Of a DNA stretch of 64,000 nt, positions 12,070 to 24,345 are shown one piece after another. Every line of letters begins with the position of its first letter. Position 1 is the first letter of the stretch. This DNA comes from Acanthochromis polyacanthus. Taxonomy: Eukaryota > Chordata > Actinopteri > Pomacentridae. Both the position numbers and the translations under genes were made by a program. The stretch spans positions 37,706,916-37,770,915 of the forward strand of contig NC_067127.1 in assembly GCF_021347895.1 (NCBI RefSeq). The letters are read 5' to 3'. The notes beneath the pieces were generated by a model. That model made no database searches, had not been told where the DNA came from, and was given only the letters and a program-made list of their open reading frames with translations.

Positions 12070-13208
12070 CAAAAACATAGATACAAGCCAACCAAAACAT
12101 AAAAAAACATGGACATTAACCAACTAAAACAACAAAAACATGGACATTAACCAACTAAAACAACAAAAACATGGACATTAACCAACTAAAACATCAAAAA
12201 CATAGATATTAACCAACTAAAACATCAAAACATAGATATTTACCAACTAAAACATCAAAAACATGGACATTAACCAACTAAAACATCAAAACATAGATAT
12301 TTACCAACTAAAACATAAAAAACATGGACATTAACCAACTAAAACATCAAAAACATGGACATTAACCAACTAAAACATAAAAAAACATGGACATTAACCA
12401 ACTAAAACATCAAAAACATAGATATTAACCAACTAAAACATCAAAAACATAGATATTTACCAACTAAAACATCAAAAACATGGACATTAACCAACTAAAA
12501 CATCAAAAACATAGATATTAACCAACTAAAACATCAAAACATAGATATTTACCAACTAAAACATCAAAAACATGGACATTAACCAACTAAAACATCAAAA
12601 ACATGGACATTAACCAACTAAAACATCAAAAACATGGACATTAACCAACTAAACATAAAAAAACATGGACATTAACCAACTAAAACATCAAAAACATAGA
12701 TATTAACCAACTAAAACATCAAAAACATAGATATTTACCAACTAAAACATCAAAAACATGGACATTAACCAACTAAAACATCAAAAACATAGATATTAAC
12801 CAACTAAAACATCAAAACATAGATATTTACCAACTAAAACATCAAAAACATGGACATTAACCAACTAAAACATCAAAAACATGGACATTAACCAACTAAA
12901 ACATCAAAAACATAGATATTAACCAACTAAAACATCAAAACATAGATATTTACCAACTAAAACATAAAAAACATGGACATTAACCAACTAAAACATCAAA
13001 AACATGGACATTAACCAACTAAAACATCAAAAACATAGATATTAACCAACTAAAACATCAAAACATAGATATTTACCAACTAAAACATCAAAAACATGGA
13101 CATTAACCAACTAAAACATCAAAAACATGGACATTAACCAACTAAAACATCAAAACATGGACATTAACCAACTAAAACATCAAAACATGGACATTAACCA
13201 ACTAAAAG
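12070..13208. repeat. 31-bp minisatellite, about 36 copies
   Basis: Unit of 30-31 bp ending in AACCAACTAAAACATCA, in variants CATGGACATTAACC, CATAGATATTAACC and CATAGATATTTACC. The order of variants repeats about every 279 bp (nine units), a higher-order pattern. It is a homogenised version of the older repeat at 9600-12065. Confidence 0.95.
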
Positions 13209-13785
13209 GTCAAATATGTGGTTATTGATGCACTAAAACAATAAAAACCTGGATAATGATGCATCTAAAAGTCAAACGTGTGTCAGCGTTTGTTGTTTGG
13301 TTTGTTCATTCTTCTTTATTCTATTGTCTAGTTCCATCCTCTGTTGATTGTCTTCATCAGATTCACCTGTACCTAATGACTCTCTGTTGTCTAATATTGG
13401 ACAGTTTGGGTAAATTCCTCTGGTACTACTATAGTACATAAATAAATAAACAGCATTCTACAGAGGAATCTGTGTCATTTCGTTATTTATTTACTCCAGA
13501 GAACAGCTGTGCTCTGGTCAGGAGTTTCCACGGACTGAACAGGAACTCTGGGGTTGGAGGTTCCTCAGAGGGCTGCTACTGTTTCAATGACAGGAAGTGA
13601 CCCGAACGCTGGACGGGTTCCTGAGTTCACAATGAGCTGGAAAGAACCAGCAGAACGTGAGTCATTTCACTGCTGAGGAACCTGATGGAGGCTCTGATTT
13701 CCCTCAGAACGTTTCTGAGTTCAGGAAAGTTTTACTAAAGAACTGCATTTCTGTTTATTTATACAGAACAAAACGCAGTAATAAC

Positions 13786-13922
13786 ATGCTTCATATCATG
13801 ATGCTGCCTCCACCGTGCTTCACATCATGATGCTGCCTCCACCGTGCTTCACATCATGATGCTGCCTCCACCGTGCTTCACATCATGATGCTGCCTCCAC
13901 CGTGCTTCACACCATGATGCTG
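13786..13922. repeat. 29-bp tandem repeat derived from Tc1 GGGS codons
   Basis: About five copies of a unit containing ATGATGCTGCCTCCACCGTG, the reverse complement of codons for H-G-G-G-S-I-M. No adjoining transposase remains. Confidence 0.8.
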
Positions 13923-13925
13923 CTA

Positions 13926-14620
13926 TTAGATGTGACTGAACTCAGAAAATGTAGGATATTCTTCAGATGTGTTGCTCAACAGGTGTATTTTAGACCAAAC
14001 TGTGACATTTCCTTGAAGTGAAACAGGTAATTTGGTGACTGACCCAAACAGTGATAGAAAACTGAAACTACTCTTTTGGACTACAGGATGACTGAAGTTT
14101 GTTCAGCAGCTACACCCTGAGTTTACTTCAACAGTTCACTGATGCTGCAGATGGTGATAATTCATGGAAATCTGCAGTTTTAAATGGTCAGCTTCAACAG
14201 AATCTACAGGCTGCTGCTTTATCTGTACTTCTGTACAGTTGGAGTGCAGATCCTGCAGTATTTGTACTTCCTCATACTCAGTATTTCTAAACTTTGAAAC
14301 CAGTTATCTGAATGTTCTGCATTCTGTTCTTCTACTATCCTCATGGACTTCCTCCTTCAGTGTCTCTGACTTTCATTAAACTTTCTGTGGTTTCCTCGTG
14401 TTTGCAGTTGCACTTTTTTATTCTGTGAACTCTACTGGAAGATGTTGAGGCTTAAACTGAAATCAGCAGAGTTGGTTTCTTGTTCAGCGTCTTTTAGCAT
14501 CGGTTCTCCTGGTTGTGATTCAACGTCCTGAGAGATCAGCTGGCAGAAGGTCCAACAGGATTACAGGTTCAAGACACGAAATGGTGAAAAAACGATGAAC
14601 AAACTGACAAGAACAAGATA
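13926..14620. other. No gene seen
   Basis: Complex sequence between two repeats. Two overlapping 60-70 codon frames (14099-14379) have no recognisable motif. Confidence 0.4.
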
Positions 14621-14623
14621 AAA

Positions 14624-16708
14624 GCTAATACTACATTTACCCTCTAGTGCTACATTTACATTCTAACACTACATTTACCCTCTAACACTACATTTACCCT
14701 CTAACACTACATTTACCCTCTAGTGCTACATTTACCCTCTAACACTACATTTACCCTCTAACACTACATTTACCCTCTAATGCTACATTTACCCTCTAGT
14801 GCTACATTTACCCTCTAATACTACATTTACCCTCTAATACTACATTTACCCTCTAATGCTACATTTACCCTCTAGTGCTACATTTACCCTCTAATACTAC
14901 ATTTACCCTCTAACACTACATTTACCCTCTAATGCTACATTTACCCTCTAGTGCTACATTTACCCTCTAATACTACATTTACCCTCTAATACTACATTTA
15001 CCCTCTAATGCTACATTTACCCTCTAACACTACATTTACCCTCTAACACTACATTTACCCTCTAATGCTACATTTACCCTCTAATGCTACATTTACCCTC
15101 TAATGCTACATTTACCCTCTAACACTACATTTACCCTCTAATGCTACATTTACCCTCTAATGCTACATTTACCCTCTAACACTACATTTACCCTCTAATA
15201 CTACATTTACCCTCTAATGCTACATTTACCCTCCAATGCTACATTTACCCTCTAACACTACATTTACCCTCTAATACTACATTTACCCTCTAACACTACA
15301 TTTACCCTCTAACACTACATTTACCCTTTAACACTACATTTACCCTCTAATGCTACATTTACCCTCTAACACTACATTTACCCTCTAATGCTACATTTAC
15401 CCTCTAACACTACATTTACCCTCTAATGCTACATTTACCCTCTAGTGCTACATTTACCCTCTAATACTACATTTACCCTCTAATGCTACATTTACCCTCC
15501 AATGCTACATTTACCCTCTAACACTACATTTACCCTCTAATACTACATTTACCCTCTAACACTACATTTACCCTCTAATGCTACATTTACCCTCTAACAC
15601 TACATTTACCCTCCAATGCTACATTTACCCTCCAATGCTACATTTACCCTCTAACACTACATTTACCCTCTAATACTACATTTACCCTCTAATACTACAT
15701 TTACCCTCTAACACTACATTTACCCTCTAACACTACATTTACCCTTTAACACTACATTTACCCTCTAATGCTACATTTACCCTCTAATGCTACATTTACC
15801 CTCTAACACTACATTTACCCTCTAATGCTACATTTACCCTCTAGTGCTACATTTACCCTCTAACACTACATTTACCCTCTAATACTACATTTACCCTCTA
15901 ATGCTACATTTACCCTCCAATGCTACATTTACCCTCTAACACTACATTTACCCTCTAATACTACATTTACCCTCTAATGCTACATTTACCCTCTAACACT
16001 ACATTTACCCTCTAACACTACATTTACCCTCTAATGCTACATTTACCCACTAACACTACATTTACCCTCTAACACTACATTTACCCTCTAATACTATATT
16101 TACCCTCTAATGCTACATTTACCCTCTAACACTACATTTACCCTCTAACACTACATTTACCCTCTAGTGCTACATTTACCCTCTAACACTACATTTACCC
16201 TCTAATACTACATTTACCCTCTAACACTGCATTTACCCTCTAACACTACATTTACCCTCTAACGCTACATTTACCCTCTAATGCTACATTTACCCTCTAA
16301 CACTACATTTACCCTCTAATGCTACATTTACCCTCTAACACTACATTTACCCTCTAACACTACATTTACCCTCTAATGCTACATTTACCCTCTAACACTA
16401 CATTTACCCTCTAACTACATTTACCCTCTAACGCTACATTTACCCTCTAATGCTACATTTACCCTCTAACGCTACATTTACCCTCTAACACTACATTTAC
16501 CCTCTAATACTACATTTACCCTCTAATGCTACATTTACCCTCTAATACTACATTTACCCTCTAATGCTACATTTACCCTCTAATACTACATTTACCCTCT
16601 AACGCTACATTTACCCTCTAATACTACATTTACCCTCTAACGCTACATTTACCCTCTAATACTACATTTACCCTCTAATACTACATTTACCCTCCAGTAC
16701 TACATTTC
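14624..16708. repeat. 19-bp minisatellite, about 110 copies
   Basis: Unit CTAACACTACATTTACCCT and variants that differ mainly at two or three bases (AACAC, AATGC, AATAC, AGTGC, AACGC). About 2.1 kb, strikingly regular, with one unit shortened near 16410. Confidence 0.97.
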
Positions 16709-18440
16709 GGTGTCCTACTATGTATTTAATACCTTTAATATATTTCCAGTATGTTTTAGGATTTGTTGAGAGCACAGATCCAGATTTTATTTGATTAAAA
16801 CCGGCATATTATTAAAACACAAAGAACAGGGTTTGTCCTGAGATAAACTCTGATAGCGGCTGCAGACTTTACAGTCATTCTGTTTGTTTTTATGCTCATT
16901 ATAACTGATTGTTGACATAAAGCTTCAGATTCCATCAGTTTATTCTTCCTTCTGCTCCTTTCATTCACACGTTTCTGTGTTGTCTTGGATTGTTTTTTTT
17001 TTCTTTTGTCAATGAATGAAATAAAAACTTACTGATGAATGTGGAGCAGAAAACTGGAACAGAGAAGGTTTACTTTTCAAAATTTAGAAGTTCTGGACTG
17101 AACTTTTCTTGTCCGGTAATAAACTGTGATTTCTGGAGGTTTTCTTTAGAGATCACTTCCAAGAAATGAGTTTCCAAATGATCCATCCTCCTCCTCACAA
17201 CATCTGGAGATAAAAACAGAAACAACCAGAGGAGTGTCGGAACGCACTGAGCATGCTCAGTCCACAGGGAACACACTGAGCGTGCTCACAGTCCACAGTG
17301 TGTCTTGTTTTATGTCTTTTTTTGTTGTCTTTTGTCTTTTTGTCATTTTGTATCATGTTTTTGTCTTGTTTCTGTCTTTTGTGTCTCGTTTTTGTCATTT
17401 TCTGTCTTGTTTCTGTCATTTAGGACATGGTTCAATTTATTTGGGACAGTTTTTAATAATTTTGGACAGATTTTAAGACAGATTTTTGTTCTTTTTTTAG
17501 AATTCTTAGTAATTAAGGATGTGTTTAAAGTTATTTTGGATATTTGATCGTAATTTTAGACATGTTTCTGGGTTTCAAGCCATCTGGGACATTTTCTGAG
17601 TCATCTCGGATCTGATTTTTTGGAATTCATGAGTCAAAGATGAAAAAGTTCTGAAGAAAAAGTTTGGATGGTCACAGTTCAAATGTTTTACTGTGCAGCA
17701 GCTGAAGCATTCCAGGAATAATTTATTCATTACTAATATTTACTCAGAACGTCTCTAATGTGTTTGTTTTAAAATATTTAAATTTAATTCTTGATGAATT
17801 TTCATCTGAATGTAGGGGGAAAACAACAAATGCAGATTTTATTCTGGTTATTAAGAGTTTCTGTTCCTCTCATCCTGTTTTCTCTTCTTTATGTTCATCG
17901 TGTTTCTTCTGGTTGTGGAGGTCCGTTCATCTCCAGCAGGTCGGAGGTCACAGCTGAACCTCCCACATCACTAAAGGTTTACAGATGTTCAAACTCAGTG
18001 CTTTAATTCTTCTCTCCTGTCGGTTCATCTCCACCACATTTCAGTTAAATGTTCAGTTTGAGATGTTTCCAGACCTCATGAAGCTCCAGATTTAGATTGA
18101 AAGAACAAAACTTAACATCTTTTTTCTATGTTATGATTCTTATATAAACTTTATCAGATGCGCCACATCAGAATGAAGGACAATGCTAAGTTTCTTTGGT
18201 TCTCCTCAGCAGATGTTGGACCTCAGAGGTGTAGAAATGATCTTCTGAACATCTGGTTGGAGTTCATCCTCTCAGCTTTAGTGTTCAGGTTTTAATCTTT
18301 TTATTCCTCAGAAAATGTCGTAAATTCCCTCAAGTTTTTATGATCTGTTGCTAGATTCACAGTTTCCCAAGAAAGGTCTGAAAGAAAAAAGTTCTTCCTG
18401 CGATTATTCAGTACGAGGCTGCACCATACTTAGATAAACA
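16709..18440. other. No gene seen; includes degenerate GTCTYGTTTTTGTCATTTT repeats
   Basis: 17290-17480 is a short run of a degenerate ~24-bp T-rich motif. The rest is complex AT-rich DNA with short frames only. Confidence 0.45.
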
Positions 18441-18454
18441 CAGTTGCATGCAAA

Positions 18455-19060
18455 ATGATTCAACCTCCCTGATATTTTTGACAAAACATGAAAAAACAAC
18501 ACAAAATGACACGATCAAGGCAGAAAATGCTATAAAGGAGAAACAAAAGGCCACAAATGTGACAAAAAACAACCAAAAGACACAAAACTATGCAAACGAG
18601 ACACCAGGGGACAAAAACAAGACGCAGAAATATTAAAATTAGATCCAAAACAATGAAACGAGACACAACATGACATGAACAAGATGGAAAACGACACAAA
18701 CAAAACATAAAAGAAAAATGAGATACAAAATGTCATAAAAGAGACACGAAAGGACAAACGTGACACAAAACAACAAAACCAAGACACAAGATGACACAAA
18801 GAAGACACAACATGATGAAAATGATGAAAAATTTATAGGAATGAGACATAAAAAGACAAAAATGGGATTCAAAGCAACACAAAACCATGAGTGACGCACA
18901 AAATCACGGAAACGGGACAGAAATTGACAAAAACAAGACACAAAACCACAAAAATTTAATTCAAAACAGCAAAATCAACAGAAAATGACACAAGGAACAT
19001 GTAAAATGCCATAAAGGAGACACAAAAGGACAAAAATTTGATGCAAAACAACAAAAAACA
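18455..19060. repeat. Degenerate GACACAAAATGACAAAAAC-type repeat
   Basis: Reverse-complement orientation of the motif at 17290-17480. About 25 diverged copies. The minus-strand frames of 80-100 codons here are low complexity. Confidence 0.7.
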
Positions 19061-19074
19061 CAATGCTTTGGGTC

Positions 19075-20050
19075 AATCCTCCCCTTACACCTCCAGCAGC
19101 ACCATGGTTCAGACCACAGAGATGTCCTGAAGTTTACAGAGGAGATAGCTGCTTTGCACCAGAAAGGAAATGGGTCCAAGAAGATCTCCAAGCTCTAGAA
19201 TGTTCCCAGAGACACTGTTAGAAGCATCATTGGTATGTTCAAATCCACCCGTACTGTGGCTACACTACATGGTGGAAAAAAGAAGCTGTCAGCGAGAAAA
19301 TCAAGATTTATGGAGACAGATGGACCAGAACCCTCGGCTTACTGCCAGGGGCCTGCAGGAAGATCTGGCTGGAAGAGGAACTGATGTTTCTGTGGACACA
19401 CTCCATGCTGAAGGACTTTATGCCAGATCTCCTAGATGGACACAGCTTCTGAAGACACACCATAAGAACAATGGCCTCCAGTCTGCTAGAACCAACCTAT
19501 CTAAGCCACAGAAGTTCTGGGAGACCTTTGTATGGACTGATGAGACCAAACTAGAGCTCTTTGGTCCTATGGACCAGAGGAACGTTTGGGAGGAAGAACG
19601 AGGCCCACGAGGAGAAGAACACCCTGCCTGCTGTGAAGCATGGTGGTGGATCTGGGATGCTGTGGGGGTGTTCTGCTTCTGATGGAACCAGGAATCTCCA
19701 ACGTGTTGAAGGCACCATGGATTCAGGAAGTACCAGGATGTTCTGGACAAGAACGTCCCTCAGTCCCTGAAGAAGTTGAAGCTTGGACGTAATTGGACGT
19801 TCCAGGAAGACAACGACCCCAAACACACATCAGAACCAACAAAGACTGGTTAGAGAAGAAAGCATGGAAGGTTCTAGAGTGGACATCACTACCTCCAGAC
19901 TGAAACCCAATGAAGAACCTGAGGTGGATCTGAAGAAAGCTGCTGCAGCACGTAGACCTGAGAACATCGCTGAGATGGAGACCATCACCCACGAGGAATG
20001 GAGTAAAATTCCCAAGGAGCTGCCTGACGCTTGTTAGAGACGATACCTCC
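19075..20050 (+). pseudogene. Decayed Tc1/mariner-like transposase
   Basis: Read in all three plus frames it gives the order of a Tc1 transposase. There is an HTH-like start (KGNGSKKISKL region at 19165-19200), then RLTARGLQEDL, FVWTDETKLELFG (first catalytic Asp, 19525-19565), AVKHGGGSGMLWGC (19630-19675) and a C-terminal EEWSKIPKEL (19995-20030). Frameshifts and a stop after the HTH break it. No terminal repeats were identified. The 22-23 bp minisatellite starts about 40 bp after it. Confidence 0.75.
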
Positions 20051-20082
20051 ATCTACAGCAGGTCATTGGAGCTAAAGGCTGC

Positions 20083-21100
20083 TGAAGATACAACCTCATA
20101 GGACCTGAAGATACGGCCTGATAGATCTGAAGATACTGAATTATAGGACCTGAAGATACAGCGTCATAGGACCTGAAGATACAGCCTCATAGATCTGAAG
20201 ATACTGAATTATAGGACCTGAAGATACAGCCTCATAGATCTGAAGATACGGCCTCATAGATCTGAAGATACGGCCTCATAGATCTGAAGATACAGCCTCA
20301 TAGATCTGAAGATACAGCCTCATAGATCTGAAGATACTGAATTATAGGACCTGAAGATACGGCCTCATAGATCTGAAGATACGGCCTCATAGATCTGAAG
20401 ATACAGCCTCATAGGACCTGAAGATACGGCCTCATAGGACCTGAAGATACAGCCTCATAGGACCTGAAGATACAGCCTCATAGGACCTGAAGATACAGCC
20501 TCATAGGACCTGAAGATACAGCCTCATAGGACCTGAAGATACGGCCTCATAGGACCTGAAGATACGGCCTCATAGATCTGAAGATACAGCCTCATAGGAC
20601 CTGAAGATACGGCCTCATAGATCTGAAGATACAGCCTCATAGGACCTGAAGATACGGCCTCATAGGACCTGAAGATACAGCCTCATAGGACCTGAAGATA
20701 CAGCCTCATAGGACCTGAAGATACAGCCTCATAGGACCTGAAGATACGGCCTCATAGATCTGAAGATACGGCCTCATAGATCTGAAGATACGGCCTCATA
20801 GATCTGAAGATACGGCCTCATAGATCTGAAGATACGGCCTCATAGATCTGAAGATACAGCCTCATAGGACCTGAAGATACGGCCTCATAGGACCTGAAGA
20901 TACAGCCTCATAGGACCTGAAGATACGGCCTCATAGGACCTGAAGATACAGCCTCATAGGACCTGAAGATACAGCCTCATAGGACCTGAAGATACAGCCT
21001 CATAGGACCTGAAGATACAGCGTCATAGATCTGAAGATACTGAATTATAGGACCTGAAGATACAGCCTCATAGACTTGAAGATAAGGCCTCATAGGTGGA
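20083..21100. repeat. 22/23-bp minisatellite, about 45 copies
   Basis: Two unit types alternate in blocks: GGACCTGAAGATACAGCCTC plus ATA (23 bp) and GATCTGAAGATACGGCCTCA plus TA (22 bp). A rarer form has ACTGAATTATA. Confidence 0.97.
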
Positions 21101-21119
21101 GGATCATTCTGAAACCTGC

Positions 21120-21700
21120 TTTTAGTAAAAAAAAAAAAAAATTGAAAAAATTGAAAAAAATTGAAAAAAAAGCTGAAAAAGTCTGAGTCACTCTGGACAA
21201 ATTTAGCTATTGTGGACCATTTTTAGCTTGTTTTCAGATAACTGTATTCATTTCTTGCATAATTTTTGAATAATTTTGGATAAATTAGTTTGATTGTTGT
21301 GCTTGTTTGGTGTGGACTAGTAATTTTAAGCATATTTCAAATCAATTTGAATACATTTTGTGTCATTCTGGACCAATTTTGACTTGTAGAATGATCTTTT
21401 GGTATATTAGGTGAGGTATTAGTCATTTTGGACTAATTTTTGGTCAATTTGGATGAATTTGGGGTCATTTTAAAGGACTTTCTATTAATCTTGGATGGTT
21501 TGTCGTCATTTTTTTGTCATTTTGGACTAAAAAACCTTGTTATCGTGTTCTTCTTAGCTGGTTTGGACTACAGTTTTGAGTAGTTTTCAACAAATTTTGG
21601 GTCAATCATGGTGTTTAAAATCTATTTAGACAAATTTTGAGTCACTTTGAACAAATGTCCTGTCATTTTGGACCATTGGAGCGCTGCCAGGAGCTTGTTA
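21120..21700. repeat. A-rich run and degenerate TTTTGGACAAATTTTGAGTC repeat
   Basis: A poly-A/TTGAAAAAA stretch (21127-21180), then diverged copies of a ~25-30 bp motif that recurs throughout the window. Confidence 0.6.
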
Positions 21701-21749
21701 GAGACGAACTCTCCTGTCGATCTGAAACAGCATCTGGAGAGTTAGATTA

Positions 21750-21816
21750 ACACACATTCTACAGAGTGTGTGTTAATCTACAGAGTGTGTGTTAATCTAC
21801 AGAGTGTGTGTTAAAG
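21750..21816. repeat. 20-bp tandem repeat, three copies
   Basis: ACAGAGTGTGTGTTAATCT units. Confidence 0.85.
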
Positions 21817-22324
21817 TAGATGATCCTCCGTCGGACCTCTAAGCTCGTTACTAGAAGCTCCAGGAATCGCCTCGATGCTCCATCCTGATTGGAGGAGAGT
21901 CTCCAGAAAAACAGAAATTGATTGTTAGGGTTAATCCTGGGATTAGAATAAAAACAGGAAAACCTGCAGCCTGTTGTTCAGAAAACTCAAGAGATTTTTA
22001 GGGTTAAATGAGCTTTAATTTTGGTAACAGAGATAACCATTTTATTCTGAAAAGGTGCAGTTTGTTGAATAAAAAACAGACTAGAAGCAGACAAACACAG
22101 AAACCGCTTCACAACAAGGAAGTTCTGTCCTTACAGCTGATTTATTTTGGATTTTTGAGTTTTAAAGTTAAATTCCATCTGACACCGACTAAAAAATGAA
22201 TTAAACTCATTAAATGATCAATAATGTGCACTAATACAGTTATAAATGTTCACACATCACGTAAACCAGTGGACCAGATGAAGACTAAAGCAGGAACGTA
22301 GACGAGGAATTCACCGTCGCTGTT

Positions 22325-22545
22325 CTCAGGCTCCAGGATTGAATTTCAGGCTGACAGGAATCATCCGTCAGAGGAAACTAGAAGGAGGTGGAGGATTTGG
22401 AAACACACCCAGAGGCTCTAATGAGCGGCCGGAGGCAGCATCTGATGAACAAATTAATCTGTGGTCCTCCTCAGCACGGATTAACGAGCTACAAATAGCT
22501 GCCATTAATCTGCATAAAGACATTAGAGAGTAAGACCAAGTCCGT
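22325..22545. promoter_or_regulatory. Candidate conserved noncoding element (TAAT-rich)
   Basis: Non-repetitive, balanced composition, with clustered homeodomain cores: ACAAATTAATCTG, GGATTAACGAGC and GCCATTAATCTGCATAAAG within 75 bp. There is no coding frame with known motifs. It sits in the gene-free region on the far side of mtx2. Confidence 0.3.
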
Positions 22546-22810
22546 CCAGCTCTAAAAGTCCACTTTAAAATGCTTTTAGAGTCACATTAGAGCTTCAGTT
22601 ATCAGAGGACTCAGCTCTAAAGTCTGTTCAAAGGATCCTTTAGTGATTCTATGAGATAAATTCATCTGTTTCTGATTTAAAATTATTCCACTTTAACTGA
22701 ACTGATTGTTTCCTCAGTGGTTCCACATCCAGAGAGGAGAAGAGGAACCTGACAAGAACATGAAGAACAAGACAAACGATCCACACACACACACACACAC
22801 GTCTGGTTCT

Positions 22811-23024
22811 TATATCCCCGTGGGGACTTACCATTGACTCCCATTCATATCTAACCCCTAACCCTAACCCAACCCTAACCTTAACCCAGACCAAAACAAT
22901 GTCTAACCCTAAAGAAACGTTTTTGCACTTTTACTTTTTCAGTAACAACAACATGACCATTTTTGGTCCCCACCGTGAGACGAATCCCCACCGAGATAGT
23001 CAGGTTGAAGTCCCCACCGGTATA
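22811..23024. mobile_element. MITE with CCCCACCGGTATA end (copy 2)
   Basis: Homologous to 5966-6218 in opposite orientation, with the same CCTAACCCTAACCC core. The left end is more diverged. It is flanked by (CA)n at 22785-22800 and 23035-23096. Confidence 0.7.
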
Positions 23025-23032
23025 GATAAACA

Positions 23033-23034
<2 letters not shown>

Positions 23035-23096
<62 letters not shown>
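23035..23096. repeat. (CA)n microsatellite
   Basis: About 30 uninterrupted CA units beside MITE copy 2. Confidence 0.95.
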
Positions 23097-23098
<2 letters not shown>

Positions 23099-23099
23099 G

Positions 23100-23960
23100 T
23101 GTAATAACAGTAAACTGTTAGGGGAAAAAGTACTGTTAAAAACTTCAAATGTTTTACAATCCAGTAATTTGCCGCTTTGACTATAAACAACAGTTTTACT
23201 GCATTTCAATCAGCTAAAAATAAGATTTACATTTATTTGCCACATGTTTCTGTATTTTTTAAACATATTTTCTGGCCTCTTTGTTGTCAGATTTTCACAT
23301 CTTTTCTTCCAGTGAATGTTCTGTGGCCTGGTTCACAGTTTTCCCCTGAAGGAATCAGTTGTTGAGCTTCATGTGTGTTTAGGGTCTGATGTTAACAGGT
23401 CTCATTATGAGCAGCCTCTAATCAGTAAAAACAGCAATGTAGGTCACACACACACACACACACACACGCAGCGCAGCACATGTATGTTGGTGCTGTAGCG
23501 GTGAGGTCACTGCTCAGACTGACAGCTCCAGGAAATGAAACACACCTCGAATTACAGCGACAACATGTGAACCATGAGCCTCTGCTGGGACCAGTTTACC
23601 TCCAGTCTCCATCTGCTGCTGGTTAATATTAAAACCAGCAAACACTGGTCTGTCTCTGAGTGTCTGGAAGTCACAGCAGGAGGAAATAAACCCCAGAAAA
23701 CACTTCAACGCTTCAACCGCAGCATAAAAGGTGTAAAATCACAGCCTGGAAAACCAACGACAGCATTAAAATACAGTAAAACACTGTCACAGATCTGTAT
23801 ATAAAGATCTATATTAAATATAGTAAAATACCATCATTAGTAGTAAAGTACAGATTATGTATTTAATGTGAACGTTCATGACAGTTTTGGTGTTTTTAAA
23901 AAAAAACAAATCTGAGAACTAACAAAACAGGAAAAATCTGTTAAAGAGCAGTTAAATATG
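23100..23960. other. No gene seen
   Basis: Complex sequence with a short (CA)n at 23447-23467. No coding evidence. Confidence 0.4.
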
Positions 23961-23964
23961 ATTT

Positions 23965-24345
23965 TATATATGATGCTGCCTCCACCATGCTTCACATCAT
24001 GATGCTGCCTCCACCGTGCTTCACATCATGATGCTGCCTCCACCATGCTTCACATCATGATGCTGCCTCCACCGTGCTTCATCATGATGCTGCCTCCACC
24101 ATGCTTCACAGTGAGGATGGTGTGTTTGTGATGATATTCAGTGTTTGGTGTCCATCAAACATATCATCCAGTCTGATGGACATAAAGCTCCATCCTGGTC
24201 TCCTCAGACCAAAGAACCTTCTTCCAGGTGTCTTCAGAGTCTCCACATGTCTTCTGGTGAACTCTAGTCCACATTTAATTGGAGCTTTTTCCATCAGAGT
24301 CTTTCTCTTTGTCTCCATAAAGCTTTGACTGGTGAAGAACAGACA
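23965..24345 (-). pseudogene. Tc1-like transposase fragment, second copy
   Basis: Same structure as 9173-9575: tandem KHGGGSIMM-type codons (23970-24110), then FTRRHVETLKT on the minus strand. The two copies differ at only a handful of bases over about 270 bp. Confidence 0.6.

Noticed and set aside
14624..16708. Telomeric or CRISPR-like array (CCCTCTAA words, regular spacing)
   Set aside because: The 19-bp unit is not TTAGGG and has no unique spacers; it is a eukaryotic minisatellite.
19170..20037. Host genes in the 60-170 codon frames
   Set aside because: Together they read as one frameshifted Tc1 transposase in the expected order of motifs.
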